From positions 1 to 64,000 of the forward strand of contig WTXD01000085.1 of the NCBI GenBank assembly GCA_022496205.1: a stretch of DNA of 64,000 bases. Reading direction: 5' to 3'. Positions 35,801-46,791 of the stretch are shown piece by piece. Positions within the stretch are counted from its first letter, which is position 1; each line of letters opens with the position of its first letter. Origin of the DNA: Gloeopeniophorella convolvens. Lineage: Eukaryota > Basidiomycota > Agaricomycetes > Russulales. The translations under genes were made by a program, and so were the position numbers. The notes beneath the pieces are model-generated. The model made no database searches, had not been told where the DNA came from, and worked only from the letters and a program-made list of their open reading frames with translations.

Positions 35801-36727
35801 GCTCTTGCCGGCCCCAATGGAACTGCGCTGCAGGCCGCGTGTCTTGGAGGGAAGATCGACACCGTCCAGCTATTGCTCGAGCGCGCCGCCGATCCAAATG
35901 CTCCCGCAGGCCCCAATGGAACCGCATTGCAGGTCGCGTCTTCCAAATGGCCCATCAACATCGCTCAGCTACTACTCGAACATGGCGCCGATCCGAATGC
36001 TCCCGCTGGTCCCTATGGAACCGCACTCCAGGTCGCGTCTTCCGAAGGACTGACCGACATCATTCAGCTGCTGCTCCAGTATAATGCCGATCCGAATGCT
36101 CCCGCCGGCCCAAGCGGAACCGCGCTGCAGCTTGCGTCTTTCGGAGGGCATACTGATGCCGTTCGGCTGCTGCTTGAGCATGGCGCCGACCCAAACGCTC
36201 CCACAGACTTCAATGAAACCTCGCCGCAGGTCGCGTGTAGTGGAGGAAAGATCGACATCGTTCGGCTGCTGCTCGAACATGGCACCGATCCAAATACTTC
36301 CGCTGGCACCGACGGAACTGCACTGCAGATCGCGTCTTCTGGGCACAAAGATGTCGTTGAACTGCTACTCGAGCATGGCGCCGACCCAAATGCTCCGGCT
36401 GGCCCCAAGGGAACCGCGCTGCTGGTTGCATCTTCCGGAGGGCATACCCGTATCGCTCAGCTGCTACTTAAGCGTGGCGCCGACCCGAATACTCCCAGTG
36501 GCTTCAATGGAACTGCGCTGCAGGCCGCGTCCTCGAGAGGGCACATCGACATTGTTCGGCTGCTGCTCCAGCATGGCGCAGATGTGAACCGCACCGAGGA
36601 CAGTTGGCGCAGTACCGCATTGCAGGTGGCTTTGCGCGAAGGCCACACCGAAGTTGCACATCTGCTTCAAGCTTCGGGTGGAAGTGATACACCGAGCGGT
36701 GGACCAGGTGACCAGATATTCGAATGA
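32818..36727 (+). pseudogene. NLR gene A: Goodbye-NACHT-ankyrin, frameshifted between NACHT and ankyrin repeats
   Basis: Exons 32818-33117, 33172-33222, 33276-33471, 33523-33675, 33731-33769, 33825-33866, 33923-34096, 34155-34179, 34233-34826 and 34887 onward are in frame. The Goodbye-type domain starts at LKWLFGAALKEYRENTGTDL. The NACHT has GKPGSGKSVL, YIFVDGLDECP and CVTSRPEVD. In exon 10 the frame stops at TGA 35452-35454. Compared with B, C and D, a 7-bp CGATGAT insertion lies in GAT(CGATGAT)CACTGG. After it, about 11 ankyrin repeats continue in another frame to 36727. Unrepaired, the product is a 713-residue Goodbye-NACHT protein with no repeat sensor. It may be a pseudogene, a functional short form or an assembly error. 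No splice event that removes the insertion is apparent. Confidence 0.85.
35700..36690 (+). repeat. ankyrin-coding 99-bp tandem repeats of gene A (about 11)
   Basis: Each 99-bp unit encodes 33 residues built on GTALQVASxxGxxDIVxLLL and HGADPNAPAGP. Two units deviate: one has lost two codons (ALQIASSGHKDVVELLL), and one carries DFNETSPQ in place of the usual GP-x-GTALQ. The frame is open for the whole array although it is out of frame with the NACHT part. Confidence 0.85.
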
Positions 36728-37904
36728 GCGGGTATGAGTCACCTTGATGTGCATGATTCTATAGTGCTGACGGTAGCGGAAATTCTAGCCACCGGTACGA
36801 AACGGTTTGGAGCATCGGAGGTTGCATATCTCTTGCTATTCAATGAGCATGGCATTTGTTTTTCCAAGCAATTTCGTGCACATATATACCTGCGACCCCG
36901 CCCCCACCTACAACCGCACCCGCTATCATCTCGACTGCCAAATTTGTGTTCGTTGTGTTGTGAAGATTCTATTGTTACACCTTCGCTTTACATTCGCTTT
37001 CGCGTACGTTATGACACCAGCCTGACGCCAAGTAGCACCATAGCAGATAGAAAGGACCAACGTCGCCTGATTTCAGTTGGTAGTTTGCAGGTTGCGATCA
37101 ATAGCTATAGTGATCAAATCGCTGTTGAGTACAATTGAAGTCGCGATTCGCTCTCGGACTTCTGACCGGACCGACTTCCCGGGTCCCTTCCCGATGCCCC
37201 GCTCACTCCCGCTTCTGCTTCGTTCTACTCTTTTCTCTCTAGTACTCACAGCCAGAAATAAGCTTCAAGTTCCACCTCTACTGTATAATGATGCACAGCA
37301 AGAATAAGCAACCGAAAACGAAGTTATGACGAGCGCGTAGTCATTTTATGCATATTTCTGTTGTGTCCGGCCATCCGAGCCCCAGCCCCCGAAAGACCCT
37401 GTGATTGCCCTAATGTAAATACACCCAAGTACTCCTATAGCCTTATATCGTAGATTGTAGTATGTACCAGCTACGGAGAAAAGCGTTTCTACCTTTCGCG
37501 TCGTTCCTTCTCCTGCGCCCCCTTCATCTGCTCTCCCTCATTCGGTTTTGTTTCGCGCCGCTGCGCGTCCTCGTTCGGAGCCTATCCAAACGACAGTAAT
37601 GTCGATATCCACGTCCTCGTACTCAGTAACGAGACGGAGTACACACGCGCCCTTGAGGGCACATTTTGTCCAGATCCTAATATCTACAAGCCACAGCGCG
37701 CGGGGCTGGATGTTGAGAATACAAATAGTTACACAAATGCTTCGCACATTTCCATTGCGAGCCGTGCATGATGACTCTATCGTCAGTGTTACCACCCAAA
37801 CCTAAGGTATTATTCGGTATCTCCTAAACCCACTAACCCGACAACCACCTGTGGAAATCAGGCATTTTAAGCTAACCTCCAATCAACCTTGATCAGTGCC
37901 TGTA
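36728..37904. other. region after gene A; one unassigned minus-strand frame
   Basis: The flank after A does not resemble the 3' flanks of B, C or D. A minus-strand frame at 37538-37795 (85 codons; RALWLVDIRIWTKCALKGAC, VTEYEDVDIDITVVW) looks protein-like and could be the start of a lost gene, but no exons connect to it. Pyrimidine-rich sequence lies at 37500-37545. Confidence 0.3.
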
Positions 37905-38970
37905 GTACCGCCGACGGGCACAGGGAACACGCACCGGCCCCACTGCGTGCCGCAGTACGGGTTCGTCCAAGATGCGACGTCGGTCAGCCGCGCCGCGCCG
38001 GTGCTGTACAGCAGGGGTTCAAGAAGCCGAACGGGAGCTCGCCCTGCGTGGCAAGGGAGTCATTCAGCAGCGAGATCGCGCACGCCGCGCTGCAAGAGGA
38101 CGAAGCCGAGCCAATCGATGCATGGCTCGTTCGTACTCATCGGCGCGTTCTTGTTCGTCCCGAACGGCAGCGAGCTTCCCGTGCTGAAGCACGCCTTCGG
38201 CGTCGGGAAGGAGACCGACCACCTCCGCATATTGAATGTCGGTTTGTCCCCGACGCACTCGGGTCCCCGCCGCTGTTGGCCTGCATGACAGCGCACCTGG
38301 CTGCGGCCGCGTCGGACGGAAACCGCCTCGAAAGCCGTATAGTTTGGTCCAGGCGACTCGCGAACTCGTCAAGGCGGTCCCTGGAGGCCTTGTCGACCTC
38401 GTTCTGTCCCGCGGTGGCCGGGATGTGCGTGGAGGTGCCGTACAGCGCGCTGGCGTGATGCTCGACGGTACGATTGCATCGGAGTAAACAGCTCCGTGGC
38501 AGGAACAGGGCACCGGAACTCAGGCATGATGTCGTGCGGTATGCCGCGGGAGCGAAGGAGTACACTCGAGTGTGCAGAACGGAGGGTGGTGGGCGGTAGG
38601 CTGTACGCTGTCGCGTGCGGGACCGTCTTGCTCGTCTCATGGCGGCGGAAGATGGCGCTGAGCAGCGCGACGGGTGTGCACACAGGCACGCACTCGAGTG
38701 CGAGCTACATGCTACCGTGCGGGGAGCGCAGGCCCTGCGGTGAGAGCTGCGAGCACCGCGAGCCGTTCGTCCACGGGCGCGAACATGTCGACATGCGGCG
38801 GCACACCCGCCTCGGAGAGGTGCTGGCCAGACTACCTGTACACAATGCACACCCACATGAACTGACATCCCGATGCACAAGACAGAAAACGTACTTCTCA
38901 TGCCGTGGGTCGCTGACCACGAATGCATACGGGACATCGGCGTGCGCGATCGACGTCGGGTGGTGGAGGG
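37905..38970 (-). pseudogene. sedolisin (peptidase S53, tripeptidyl-peptidase-like) remnant 1
   Basis: Minus-strand pieces in several frames match the sedolisin order. From right to left: a pro-domain-like scrap; TVEHHASALYGTSTHIPATAG (cf. the start of the mature enzyme, TPACLQALYGIP-x-TPA); DEFASRLDQTI; AVMQANSGGDPSASGT; NEPCIDWLGF; and the C-terminal block AISLLNDSLATQGELPFGFL followed, after a 1-base shift, by LLYSTGAARLTDV and CGTQ. The part that should carry the catalytic Ser motif is missing between NEPCIDW and AISLLND, so this is a broken gene with an internal deletion and frameshifts. Working sedolisins are secreted acid proteases. Confidence 0.7.
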
Positions 38971-39712
38971 CGGTGGCGCGTCTGGGAGGTTCCAGCCTGG
39001 GCATCCCACGGTTCACCTGCGTGTCATCCCGGCTTAGCGCATTGGCAGGAGTGGGTGACGCGCCGGAGGGCGCAACGAGGGTGAAAAGTGTGGCGAATCA
39101 CTGGCAGGAGTACATTAATCACGGTGCCAAGCGAGAGGATGGCCCTTGGGAGACTTGTAGCGCTGAGCATAGGCGCGCTGGGTCGAGGCTGTGGGAGCAG
39201 CTGGCAAGCTGGCAGTCCGCGTCCCGGACTGTCCCGGTAGACCTCGGCAGACTCGTGCGTTCCCGGTTCCGAGACACGTGCGCTACGTCGTCGTATTCCC
39301 TCTTTTCACATCGCTGGCTATGGCTATATATTCAGTCATGGCCGTGCTATGTCGATAATGACATTGTCAACTCTTTATGTCTCCACCTCGCCTTCAGTGA
39401 CCACGTTCTAGCTCCTGTGCAAGCCAGGGCCACGGGCGGTGCTCTCATAGTAGCATTCACAGGCTCAGGCGCCCAATATCAACAACGTTTCAACGTTCGA
39501 ATACCCATATTCATGGCCCATGCCACCGCCTCAGGCGCTGCGCCGTCTTAATTGCGTCGCGCCTGTGTCTGGCTTTCCCGCAATGGAGAAAGGATGCTGT
39601 GTCGTATCTGCTGTGCACAAGCCGTGTGTCTTCAGTACTCTCAGTTGTCGTCGTTCGTGAGCTACAGGAACTCTCACACATACGGCCGCACAACCTCGTC
39701 TGAATCACCAGA
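38971..39712 (+). promoter_or_regulatory. 5' flank of NLR gene B
   Basis: This segment contains the distal block at 39345-39366 (ATGTCGATAATGACATTGTC) followed by GACCACGTTCTAGCTCCTG. The proximal block CATGCCACCGCCTCAGGCGC (39518-39537) runs on to GAGCTACAGGAACTCTCACA (39658-39677). Both are nearly the same as before gene D. The left end is part of the sedolisin remnant zone and holds no intact gene. Confidence 0.55.
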
Positions 39713-42700
39713 ATGGCTCCTACACTAAACATGATATCTCCAGACGACTCGTCGCGCTTCAGGTCACTCTTTGAGGGCGCCTTGAAGGAATACTACGAAC
39801 ATACTGGCACGGACCTGGCGTCCCACCCACTATATGGTAAACTTCGGACCTGCGAATCCGTCGAATCTGTCATCGATGCAGTCAAAGAGCAAGCGCGAGC
39901 ATTTGGCGAATACCGGAAGGGCAATCGGGCGACGCAACTGATGACGACGAAGCTCTCACCCCTCGTGGATGCCATCCTGATTCTCAACGAGGATCTCGGC
40001 AAAACTCTCGGCGAAGTACGTTGCGGTTCCATTTCCCCCAGTACATATATCTAAACGTGGGTTCGCTAGGTAGTTCAACCCGCGAAGATGGTCTGTGCGG
40101 GAGTTGGTCTCCTTCTCAGGGTGAGTCTTCGAACGCCGTGCCCTCCAAAGACCTCCGTGACAATTAGATTGCAGGCATCCAAGGGTGTTTCAGAGAGCTA
40201 CGACTCTCTTGTCGACCTCTTCGACACAATGAGTCGTTTTCTCGAACGCGTCAAGGTCTACACACGCATGGAGCAGACCCCTGCTATGACCGAAATTGTT
40301 ATGAAAATGATGATAGGGCTACTCAATATTCTCGGGCTTGCAACGAAGGAGATCAAGCAGGGCCGGCTCAGTGAGTGACAGCCGACTGTGGAGTATCTCG
40401 TCAATGACCTCAGCGACATAGAGGCGTTCGGGAAGAAACTACTCGGATCAAAGAAGATCGAAGAGGTTGTGAACCGGCTCGACAGACTCACCCTGGAAGA
40501 GGGCCGGATGTCGACTACACATATTCTCCTAATCGTTCATACGCTGCTCGAGAACTTGAAGGGTGTCATAGCCAGTGAGCGACACCCACTTATCGTGCCG
40601 TGAGTACACTTCACGTGTTCATAGACGCAGAAGCCTCGACAGCTACGTTGGAGGACGCTCTCGGTATGAAGAATAACATCTCCCATCTTCCTCTTTCTAC
40701 GAAGCTTACGCCATGGAATGTGTAGCTTCGATCCAGCAGATCGTGGACGACATGAATAAGATCAAACGTTCGTTCACGTATCTCGATTACTGCTGATCGT
40801 ACATCTGAAGCCCGGTCGAACAGGCGACAGGCTCTATCAGGGGTGCACCCAATGGCTCTCCCCACCTGACCCATTTTCGATCCACGCTGCGAAGCGCAAG
40901 CAGTGTCACAAAGGCTCGACAGACTGGTTCATCCACGGAAATGCTTTCGGAGAATGGAAGGCATCAGATAGATCTTTCCTGTGGCTGCACGGAAAACGTA
41001 TGCCTCGTCTTTCGCACACGGCATCGTTTCTCATCGTCTGTCATATTTGCAGCAGGATCCGGGAAGAGTGTCCTGTGGTACGTTCGTTACATCTCCGTCT
41101 ACTCGACCCTACTGATCGTCTAGGAACCAGTTCGGCGATGATCGATCACTCCGTACACCATCTCCGTCGTACAGGACTCGGCACCGTGGCCTACTTCTAC
41201 TGTGATTTCAATGATGCTGCAAAGCAGAACCTAGACGGGATCCTTCGCTCCATCCTGGCTCAACTCCGCGAACAGTCGGACTGCTATTCGGCGATCCTCT
41301 CCCATTTCCACTCAGAGAACAAGGATCATCCACCCAGCACTGATGCCCTCGGACGATGCCTCAAGGCAATGCTGGCGCACCCCGATGAAGCAGCAAAGTA
41401 TATCTTTGTAGACGCGCTGGACGAATGTCCCAACTCTGGGCTGCCATCGCCACGTGGTGAAATCCTCAATTTTCTGAAGGACATCATCGACTCTCGCTTT
41501 CCGGACGTTCATATCTGCATCACTAGTCGTCCCGAGGGCGACATCAGACAAATGCTCGAACGTCCAGCATCATTCCGTATTTCGCTCGAAGAGGAAATCG
41601 GTCAAGAATACGCCATCGTTGACTACGTCGAATCATCTGTTGAATCGCATCCCAAGATGCGTGAGTGGAACAAGACAATCAAGGATCTAGTCATTGATAC
41701 GCTGAAAAGGAATGCTCAGGGGATGTGAGTTGATTCCTGAGTCAAACAATGAGCGGTACTGATGTTTCGTTGATGTAGGTTCCGATATGTATTTTGCCAG
41801 CTCAACGAGTTGTGCGACCTTCATCCAGCGATCATCCGCCGGACTCTCGAGACTCTTCCGAGAACACTCTACGAAACATACGGATCGACACTTCAGCGCA
41901 TTCCCGAGGGAAGCTGGGATTTGGCGCATCGCATCTTCCAATGCGTATCCTTCTCGCAACGCCCACTCTCTGTTGAAGAACTCGCGGAGATTCTCGTGTT
42001 CGATTTCGAAGGAGACACTCCCACTTATCACCCCGATTGGCGTGCAAAGGACGCACAACAAGCGTTGTTGACCTTCTGTCCTGGAAGCTTCCTTTCCATT
42101 GTCAGGACACGCCGGCGTAGAAGTGAAGTGCGGTTTGCACACTTCTCCGTGCAGGAATTCTTGACCTCGACAATCATCGGAGATTCTCCGGCGAGAATTT
42201 CCCGCTTCCAGGTCCTTCCAAGTCCTTCCCACACGCTCCTTGCACAGATATGCCTCACCACGCTGCTTCAAGTCGACGCCACCTCCGACAGACACGACCT
42301 CCTAAAAGTCTTTCCTCTTTTCAAGTATGCCGCCGATTACTGGGACGAGCATACCCGATTTGAGGGTGTGGCGCTCCCGGTGATGGATTCGGCAATAAGG
42401 ATGCTTGATCCCGCCCATCCCCACTGTATAGCTTGGCTTTCGCAGGCGTATCGTTTTGACGAGGAAATCGGTTACTTGGGTTCCGCGCCGCACGTGGAAG
42501 GCACCACTTTATACCTCGCCGCACTCTGCGGCCTTCAGGTCATCGTAGAGCATATAACAGCGTCTCGTCCGAAGCCCGACATTGACAGGGAGGGTGGCTA
42601 CTACGGAACACCCCTCAATGTGGCGTCACATTATGGCCATATCGACACAGTGCGATTACTGCTCGGCCGTGGCGCCAGCCCAAATATCCCTGTTGGCTCT

Positions 42701-43768
42701 GATGGAACCGCGCTGCAAGTCGCGTGTTTCGAAGGGCACATCGACATCGTCCGGCTATTCCTCGACCACAACGCCGACCCAAATGCCCCTGCCGGTCCCA
42801 AGGGAACTGCGCTGCAGATCGCATGTTCCGGTTGGGACCTCGACATCACTCAGCTGTTGCTTGAGCATGGCGCCGATCCGAATTCTCCTGCTGGCCCCGA
42901 CGGAACCATGTTACAGGTCGCGTGTTCCAGGCGGTACACCCGGTTCGTTCGGTTGCTGCTCGAGCACGGCGCCGATCCAAATGCTCCTGCCGGTCCCAAG
43001 GGAACCGCGCTTCAGATCGCATGTTCCGGTTGGGACCTCGACATCACTCAACTGCTGCTCGAGCACGGCGCCGATCCGAATCCTCCCGCTGGCCCCGATG
43101 GAACCATGCTGCAGGCCGCGTGTTCCAGGCGGTACATCCGCTTCGTTCAGCTGCTGCTTAAGCACGGCGCCGATCCAAATGCTCCCGGTGGCCCCGATGG
43201 AACCGCGCTGCAGGTCGCATCTTCCGGAGGGAACATCAACATCGTTCAGCTATTGCTCGACCATGGCGCCAATCCAAATGCCCCCGCTGGCCCCGATGGA
43301 ACCGCGCTGCAGGTCGCGTCTTCCGGGGGGTGGCTCATCCGCATAGTCCAGCTGCTGCTTGAACATGGTGCCGATCCAAATGCCCCTGCTGGCCCCAAGG
43401 GAACTGCGCTGCAGATCGCGTCTTCTTTTGGATGCGCCAACACCATTCAGCTGCTGCTTGAGCATCATGCTGACCCAAATGCCCCCGCTGGTCCTAAGGG
43501 AACCGCGTTGCAGGCCGCATTGGGTGAGTGGGTCAACACCGATGCTGTGAAGCTGTTACTCGTCCACGGCGCCGACCCGAATGCTCCCGCTGGCCCCAAC
43601 GGAACCGCACTCTACATCGCATCACTCCTCGGACACCTAGATATGGTACCCCTTCTGTTACATTATGATGTAGACGGGAACGCCTCGGGTGACAAGCACG
43701 GTACCGCACCGCATATGGCTTTACGTAAAGGCCACACTAGAATCGCGGCTCATTCAACCCTCACGTAG
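39713..43768 (+). CDS. NLR gene B: Goodbye-NACHT-ankyrin STAND protein, intact
   Basis: Ten exons: 39713-40015, 40070-40120, 40175-40370, 40422-40574, 40625-40663, 40726-40767, 40824-40997, 41053-41077, 41131-41724 and 41779-43768, giving 1188 residues. Residues about 12-260 are a helical Goodbye-type domain (FRSLFEGALKEYYEHTGTDL, SYDSLVDLFDTMSRFLERVK). The NACHT NTPase follows, with Walker A GKPGSGKSVL near 320, Walker B YIFVDALDECP near 418 and the TSRPEGD motif. A winged-helix-like region (FRYVFCQLNELCDL) links to about 13 ankyrin repeats from residue 765 to the end. STAND NTPases with this layout act as cytoplasmic sensors: the repeats bind a ligand, NACHT oligomerises and the N-terminal domain signals. 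In fungi several cause heterokaryon incompatibility. The trigger is unknown here. Confidence 0.92.
42605..43740 (+). repeat. ankyrin-coding 99-bp repeats of gene B (about 13), with an internal 198-bp duplication
   Basis: The units at 42803-43000 and 43001-43198 are a two-repeat block copied in tandem. Both contain IACSGWDLDITQLLLEHGAD followed by a repeat with ACSRRY and FV, and they differ by only a few residues (S to P, V to A, T to I, R to Q, E to K). One unit carries an extra residue (SSGGWLIRIVQLLL). The final repeats (ALYIASLLGHLDM, APHMALRKGHT) are more diverged and act as caps. Confidence 0.9.
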
Positions 43769-44183
43769 TATTGATTCACAGCGCGTTGTACTATTACTAT
43801 TGGCGGTTAATCTACTCGAGATCTCGTCTGTCCACCCCTCCCACTTCCTATCCCAAGGATCGACTGTATGTTTTCTGTGTTTCGAGGATACGTACCCTTG
43901 ACGTGCTTGTCGGTTCCATACAGACGCGGAGTCGGGATTATAGCAGGGCTGGCACAATCGATACTGTCTAAGTCAGTTGGCCGGTTGGTCCGTATGCGTG
44001 GGTTGACAATGCCGGTGAGGGCCATGACGAGACCCTGGTGCGAGCGACAACTTTGTGACCACGTCAAGGTTCCTTTCATTCACGAGTGCACAGTGCGCTA
44101 GCTGCGCGTTCTTTGCCCATATTACGTTGTCAGACCTACTAGCTGAGCCCCTCACCATCACCAACCACGATAAGATAACGCAC
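43769..44183. other. 3' flank of gene B
   Basis: Downstream sequence shared in part with the 3' flanks of C and D. Each includes TATTATAGCAGGGCTGG(C/G)ACAATCGATAC (43938-43966 in B, 50692-50720 in C) and a similar, more diverged block after D near 58600-58625. No gene is present. Confidence 0.5.
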
Positions 44184-45259
44184 CTAGTCCCATTCCCTTA
44201 TCGTTGAAAAGCTCGTACCACAGCCCAGGTGCGTCCTGGGCGTGGTGGCAATCACGCCCGTCGCGCCAATGCTGTACAATAACAAGCCGAGGAAACCGAG
44301 CAGCACCTTACTCCGCACAATGGGGAAGTCGCTCCGCAGAGACCACAGCCGCCGCCTGCCGCACCTCGTGTATTGATAAGAGTGTAGAAATAGGAGGAAG
44401 GAACGCACAGGCAATGCACAACCCGTGCCATCGACGCCGCCACCGCGCTCGCCGACGACAATTTGGAAGTTGTGCGCCTGCGCCGCGATGTCGGAGAACC
44501 GACAGCTTGTCGTGCTATTCATGTGTCAGAAAAAAAAGTTAAACGCGGGAGAAAGCAGGCGTACTTGGATGGCCCCGGATCCTTGTCCATCTTAGTCTGC
44601 AGAAAGCTCGTCCTGGTGACTCGAGAGTGCATGTTACTCACCGAAACGGAACGAAGGGAGTGGAACACTACGTGTCTCTTGCACCGCCGCCGCATCCGAC
44701 AACAAGGGGCGTAGAAGTCGACATTGCCGCCAGGCGCACAAGAAGTATCCTCTGAGATGCAACCTCATGGAGCCACAGACTTCCGCCTGCGCTCAGATAA
44801 CACGCTTCGCCTTGAGGTTGTTGGAGGCTGTGCTACGTGGGTGGTGTCGTTAACATATAGGCGGTAGGTGTTCTGACGGTCTTGAAGGGCGCGGTGTGTG
44901 GTGCGACCAGGTGTTGCGAAGGGTTCGCCGGGAATGACATAGGAGTCCTGTGTTGCGAGTGAAAGTCGGAGTGAGGAGCCTGAGTGAGGTAGTGGCAGCT
45001 GGTGGCGGGCGGGAGAGAAAGGGTGCAACATGCAGTGGATGCAGGAGGGACGCGGCTGCCAGACTCACTCCGGCATGCTCCTCGTCTTGAAGACGCCCAC
45101 ACATGATGCGAATGCCCGAAGCGTGCAGATCCGAACTCTGCATTCCTGGAGGATGACGCTTGCACTTTGATGGCGCCGACACCATATCCGAGTCCGAGTT
45201 CGGGCATGCGCAGCCTGAGCACTACTGGCACCTTCTGGTGTCGCGTACACTGCAAAGTA
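44184..45259 (-). pseudogene. sedolisin (S53) remnant 2
   Basis: The minus-strand frame 44184-44522 reads in sedolisin C-terminal order: RFSDIAAQAHNFQIVV, then GGGVDGTGCALPVRSF. The catalytic motif SGTSxS should be here, but its first Ser is Asp and its central Ser is Gly. Next come SLRSDFPIVRSKVLLGFLGL and LLYSIGATGVIATTP, ending with HLGCG. After a gap, pieces of the amino-terminal part follow up to about 45250. The catalytic Ser is lost and frames are broken, so the gene cannot be active. Its right end is cut by the inverted-repeat element. Confidence 0.75.
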
Positions 45260-46601
45260 CTACAGCTGTTCCGGAAAAGGTTGATACTCGCGTCTCGCGG
45301 CGCGGAATAAAATAAAATAAATCGGAAAAATCGAAAAATCGAAAACCGACGTTCTGTGCACTCTGCATCACAGATTCGACCCTAGAAGTGTATATATAAT
45401 GAAGCTATAAGGTCCGAGAGTACATGCATACACTAGAGTTCGAAAGAAGAGTGATAATTTGCAAGAGCAAGCCGAATTACAGTCCAGCTGGCCCAGAGTG
45501 TGGCCAGTGGGCTACAGTGAGCATCAACTTCCACCCAACGCGATCGACAGTGCACGAGTCGAGCCAGAGTCCTCATTGCCGCCGTTAGCAAGCAGTACAT
45601 TGAGCAGCTGGACAGAGGACTGAGTTGAAGAACGCTTGTTCACACGCTCTGCACCGTCACGGTTCACACACAAATCAGACTCAGAGCGAGTCAGAGGAGC
45701 TCTCTGCTTAAGTCCCACTCAGTCGCTGGTCATCTCATGCGTCTCCAGCAGGCCCAACCAGCGGTGGGATGAAGATCGACTTGCTGTTTCTACTTTCAAC
45801 TACCATGGTGTGCACTGGCAGCACGTCGACGTCTCGCAGCAGGGCATGTTATGAGGTGTAAGGCCATCCGAGTCGGTGACAGATCCCGCAAACACGCTCC
45901 CACCAACGACATGCCCTGCAGCACGTCAGCAACAGCAATCTTGTGAGAGCCGTCGGCGTCCTGCAGGGGCGTGCGGTGCGCTGGCAGTGACGGCACACCC
46001 CACGGGATGCGGTACGTACACCTTAATGTAAGATGTTAGCAACAGCGGCGGCACTCATCAGCGATGGCATACCCTGCAGTGCCATCAGCAACAGCGCCAC
46101 GTTGATAGCATGTCTATAACGTCTTGCAGGGCACAGGACACACTGGCAACACGTACCTGTGTAGCATCCTCAAGTTCTAGCACGTGTGCTCCAGGTGTGC
46201 ACGCTCAGCACACTTTCGGACCTGCAGAACTTGTGCACAGCACTCAACTGGGAGCCAACGAGTCATTCCTCTTATACTACTCAATCCATCAGCAAAGATT
46301 TGTGACAGAGATGCTCAGACAAGCACCCAAAGCTTCGTGGATGTGCTCTAAGTCCCAGCTTTGTAGGAATAGCTCAATTTTCACGATCCTTGATGTCAGC
46401 GTCGATGTTCCGGTTTAGCATGGTGCAAGGGGACGAAAGGCAATAGAAACACGATGTCTCTCGCAATTTTGATGTGGTTTGGTTCATAGAATAGATGGCA
46501 AATGCAAAGATCTTATCCCTTCGCATTTTCGGGATTTTTCCGATTTTTTTTTTTTCCGCGCCGCGAGACGTGAGTATCAACCTTTTCCGGAACAGCTGTA
46601 G
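45260..46601. mobile_element. 1.34 kb non-autonomous DNA element with 48-bp terminal inverted repeats
   Basis: The left end (45260-45307, starting CTACAGCTGTTCCGGAAAAG and running to the GC-rich CTCGCGGCGCGGAA) is the reverse complement of the right end (46554-46601) with one mismatch. Similarity continues inward through an A-rich block and ATCGGAAAAATC on both sides, about 75 bp in all. The interior has no transposase, but it has several imperfect copies of a CCTGCAG...CATCAGCAAC motif (45911-45933, 46070-46094). No convincing target-site duplication is seen. The flanks correspond to non-adjacent parts of the B and D units, so the insertion came with a deletion or later rearrangement. Confidence 0.75.
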
Positions 46602-46791
46602 CCCATCATTGCCACCGCCTCAGGCCCTGCGCCGTCTTCATTGCATCGCACCCGTGTCTGACTTTCCTAGGAAGGGACGCTGTGTCGTATCTGCTATGCA
46701 CAAGCCGCGTGTCTTCAGCCCTCTTAGTCGTCGTTCGTGGGCTACAGGGACTCTCTTACTACGACCTCGCGGCTTCCTCTGAATCACCGGA
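46602..46791 (+). promoter_or_regulatory. proximal 5' flank of NLR gene C
   Basis: GCCACCGCCTCAGGCCCTGC (46611-46630) through GTGTCTTCAGCCC and GGGCTACAGGGACTC (about 46740) matches the proximal promoter block of A, B and D. The distal block found in the others is absent, having been replaced by the inverted-repeat element, whose right end lies only 190 bp from the ATG. Confidence 0.55.

Noticed and set aside
38496..39551. 351-codon plus-strand frame upstream of gene B
   Set aside because: It runs antisense to sedolisin remnant 1 and has no domain or intron structure.
42582..43346. 254-codon plus-strand frame within the ankyrin region of gene B (and similar ones in A, C and D)
   Set aside because: The 99-bp period keeps other frames free of stops. 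The true frame is fixed by the ankyrin consensus and by splicing to NACHT.
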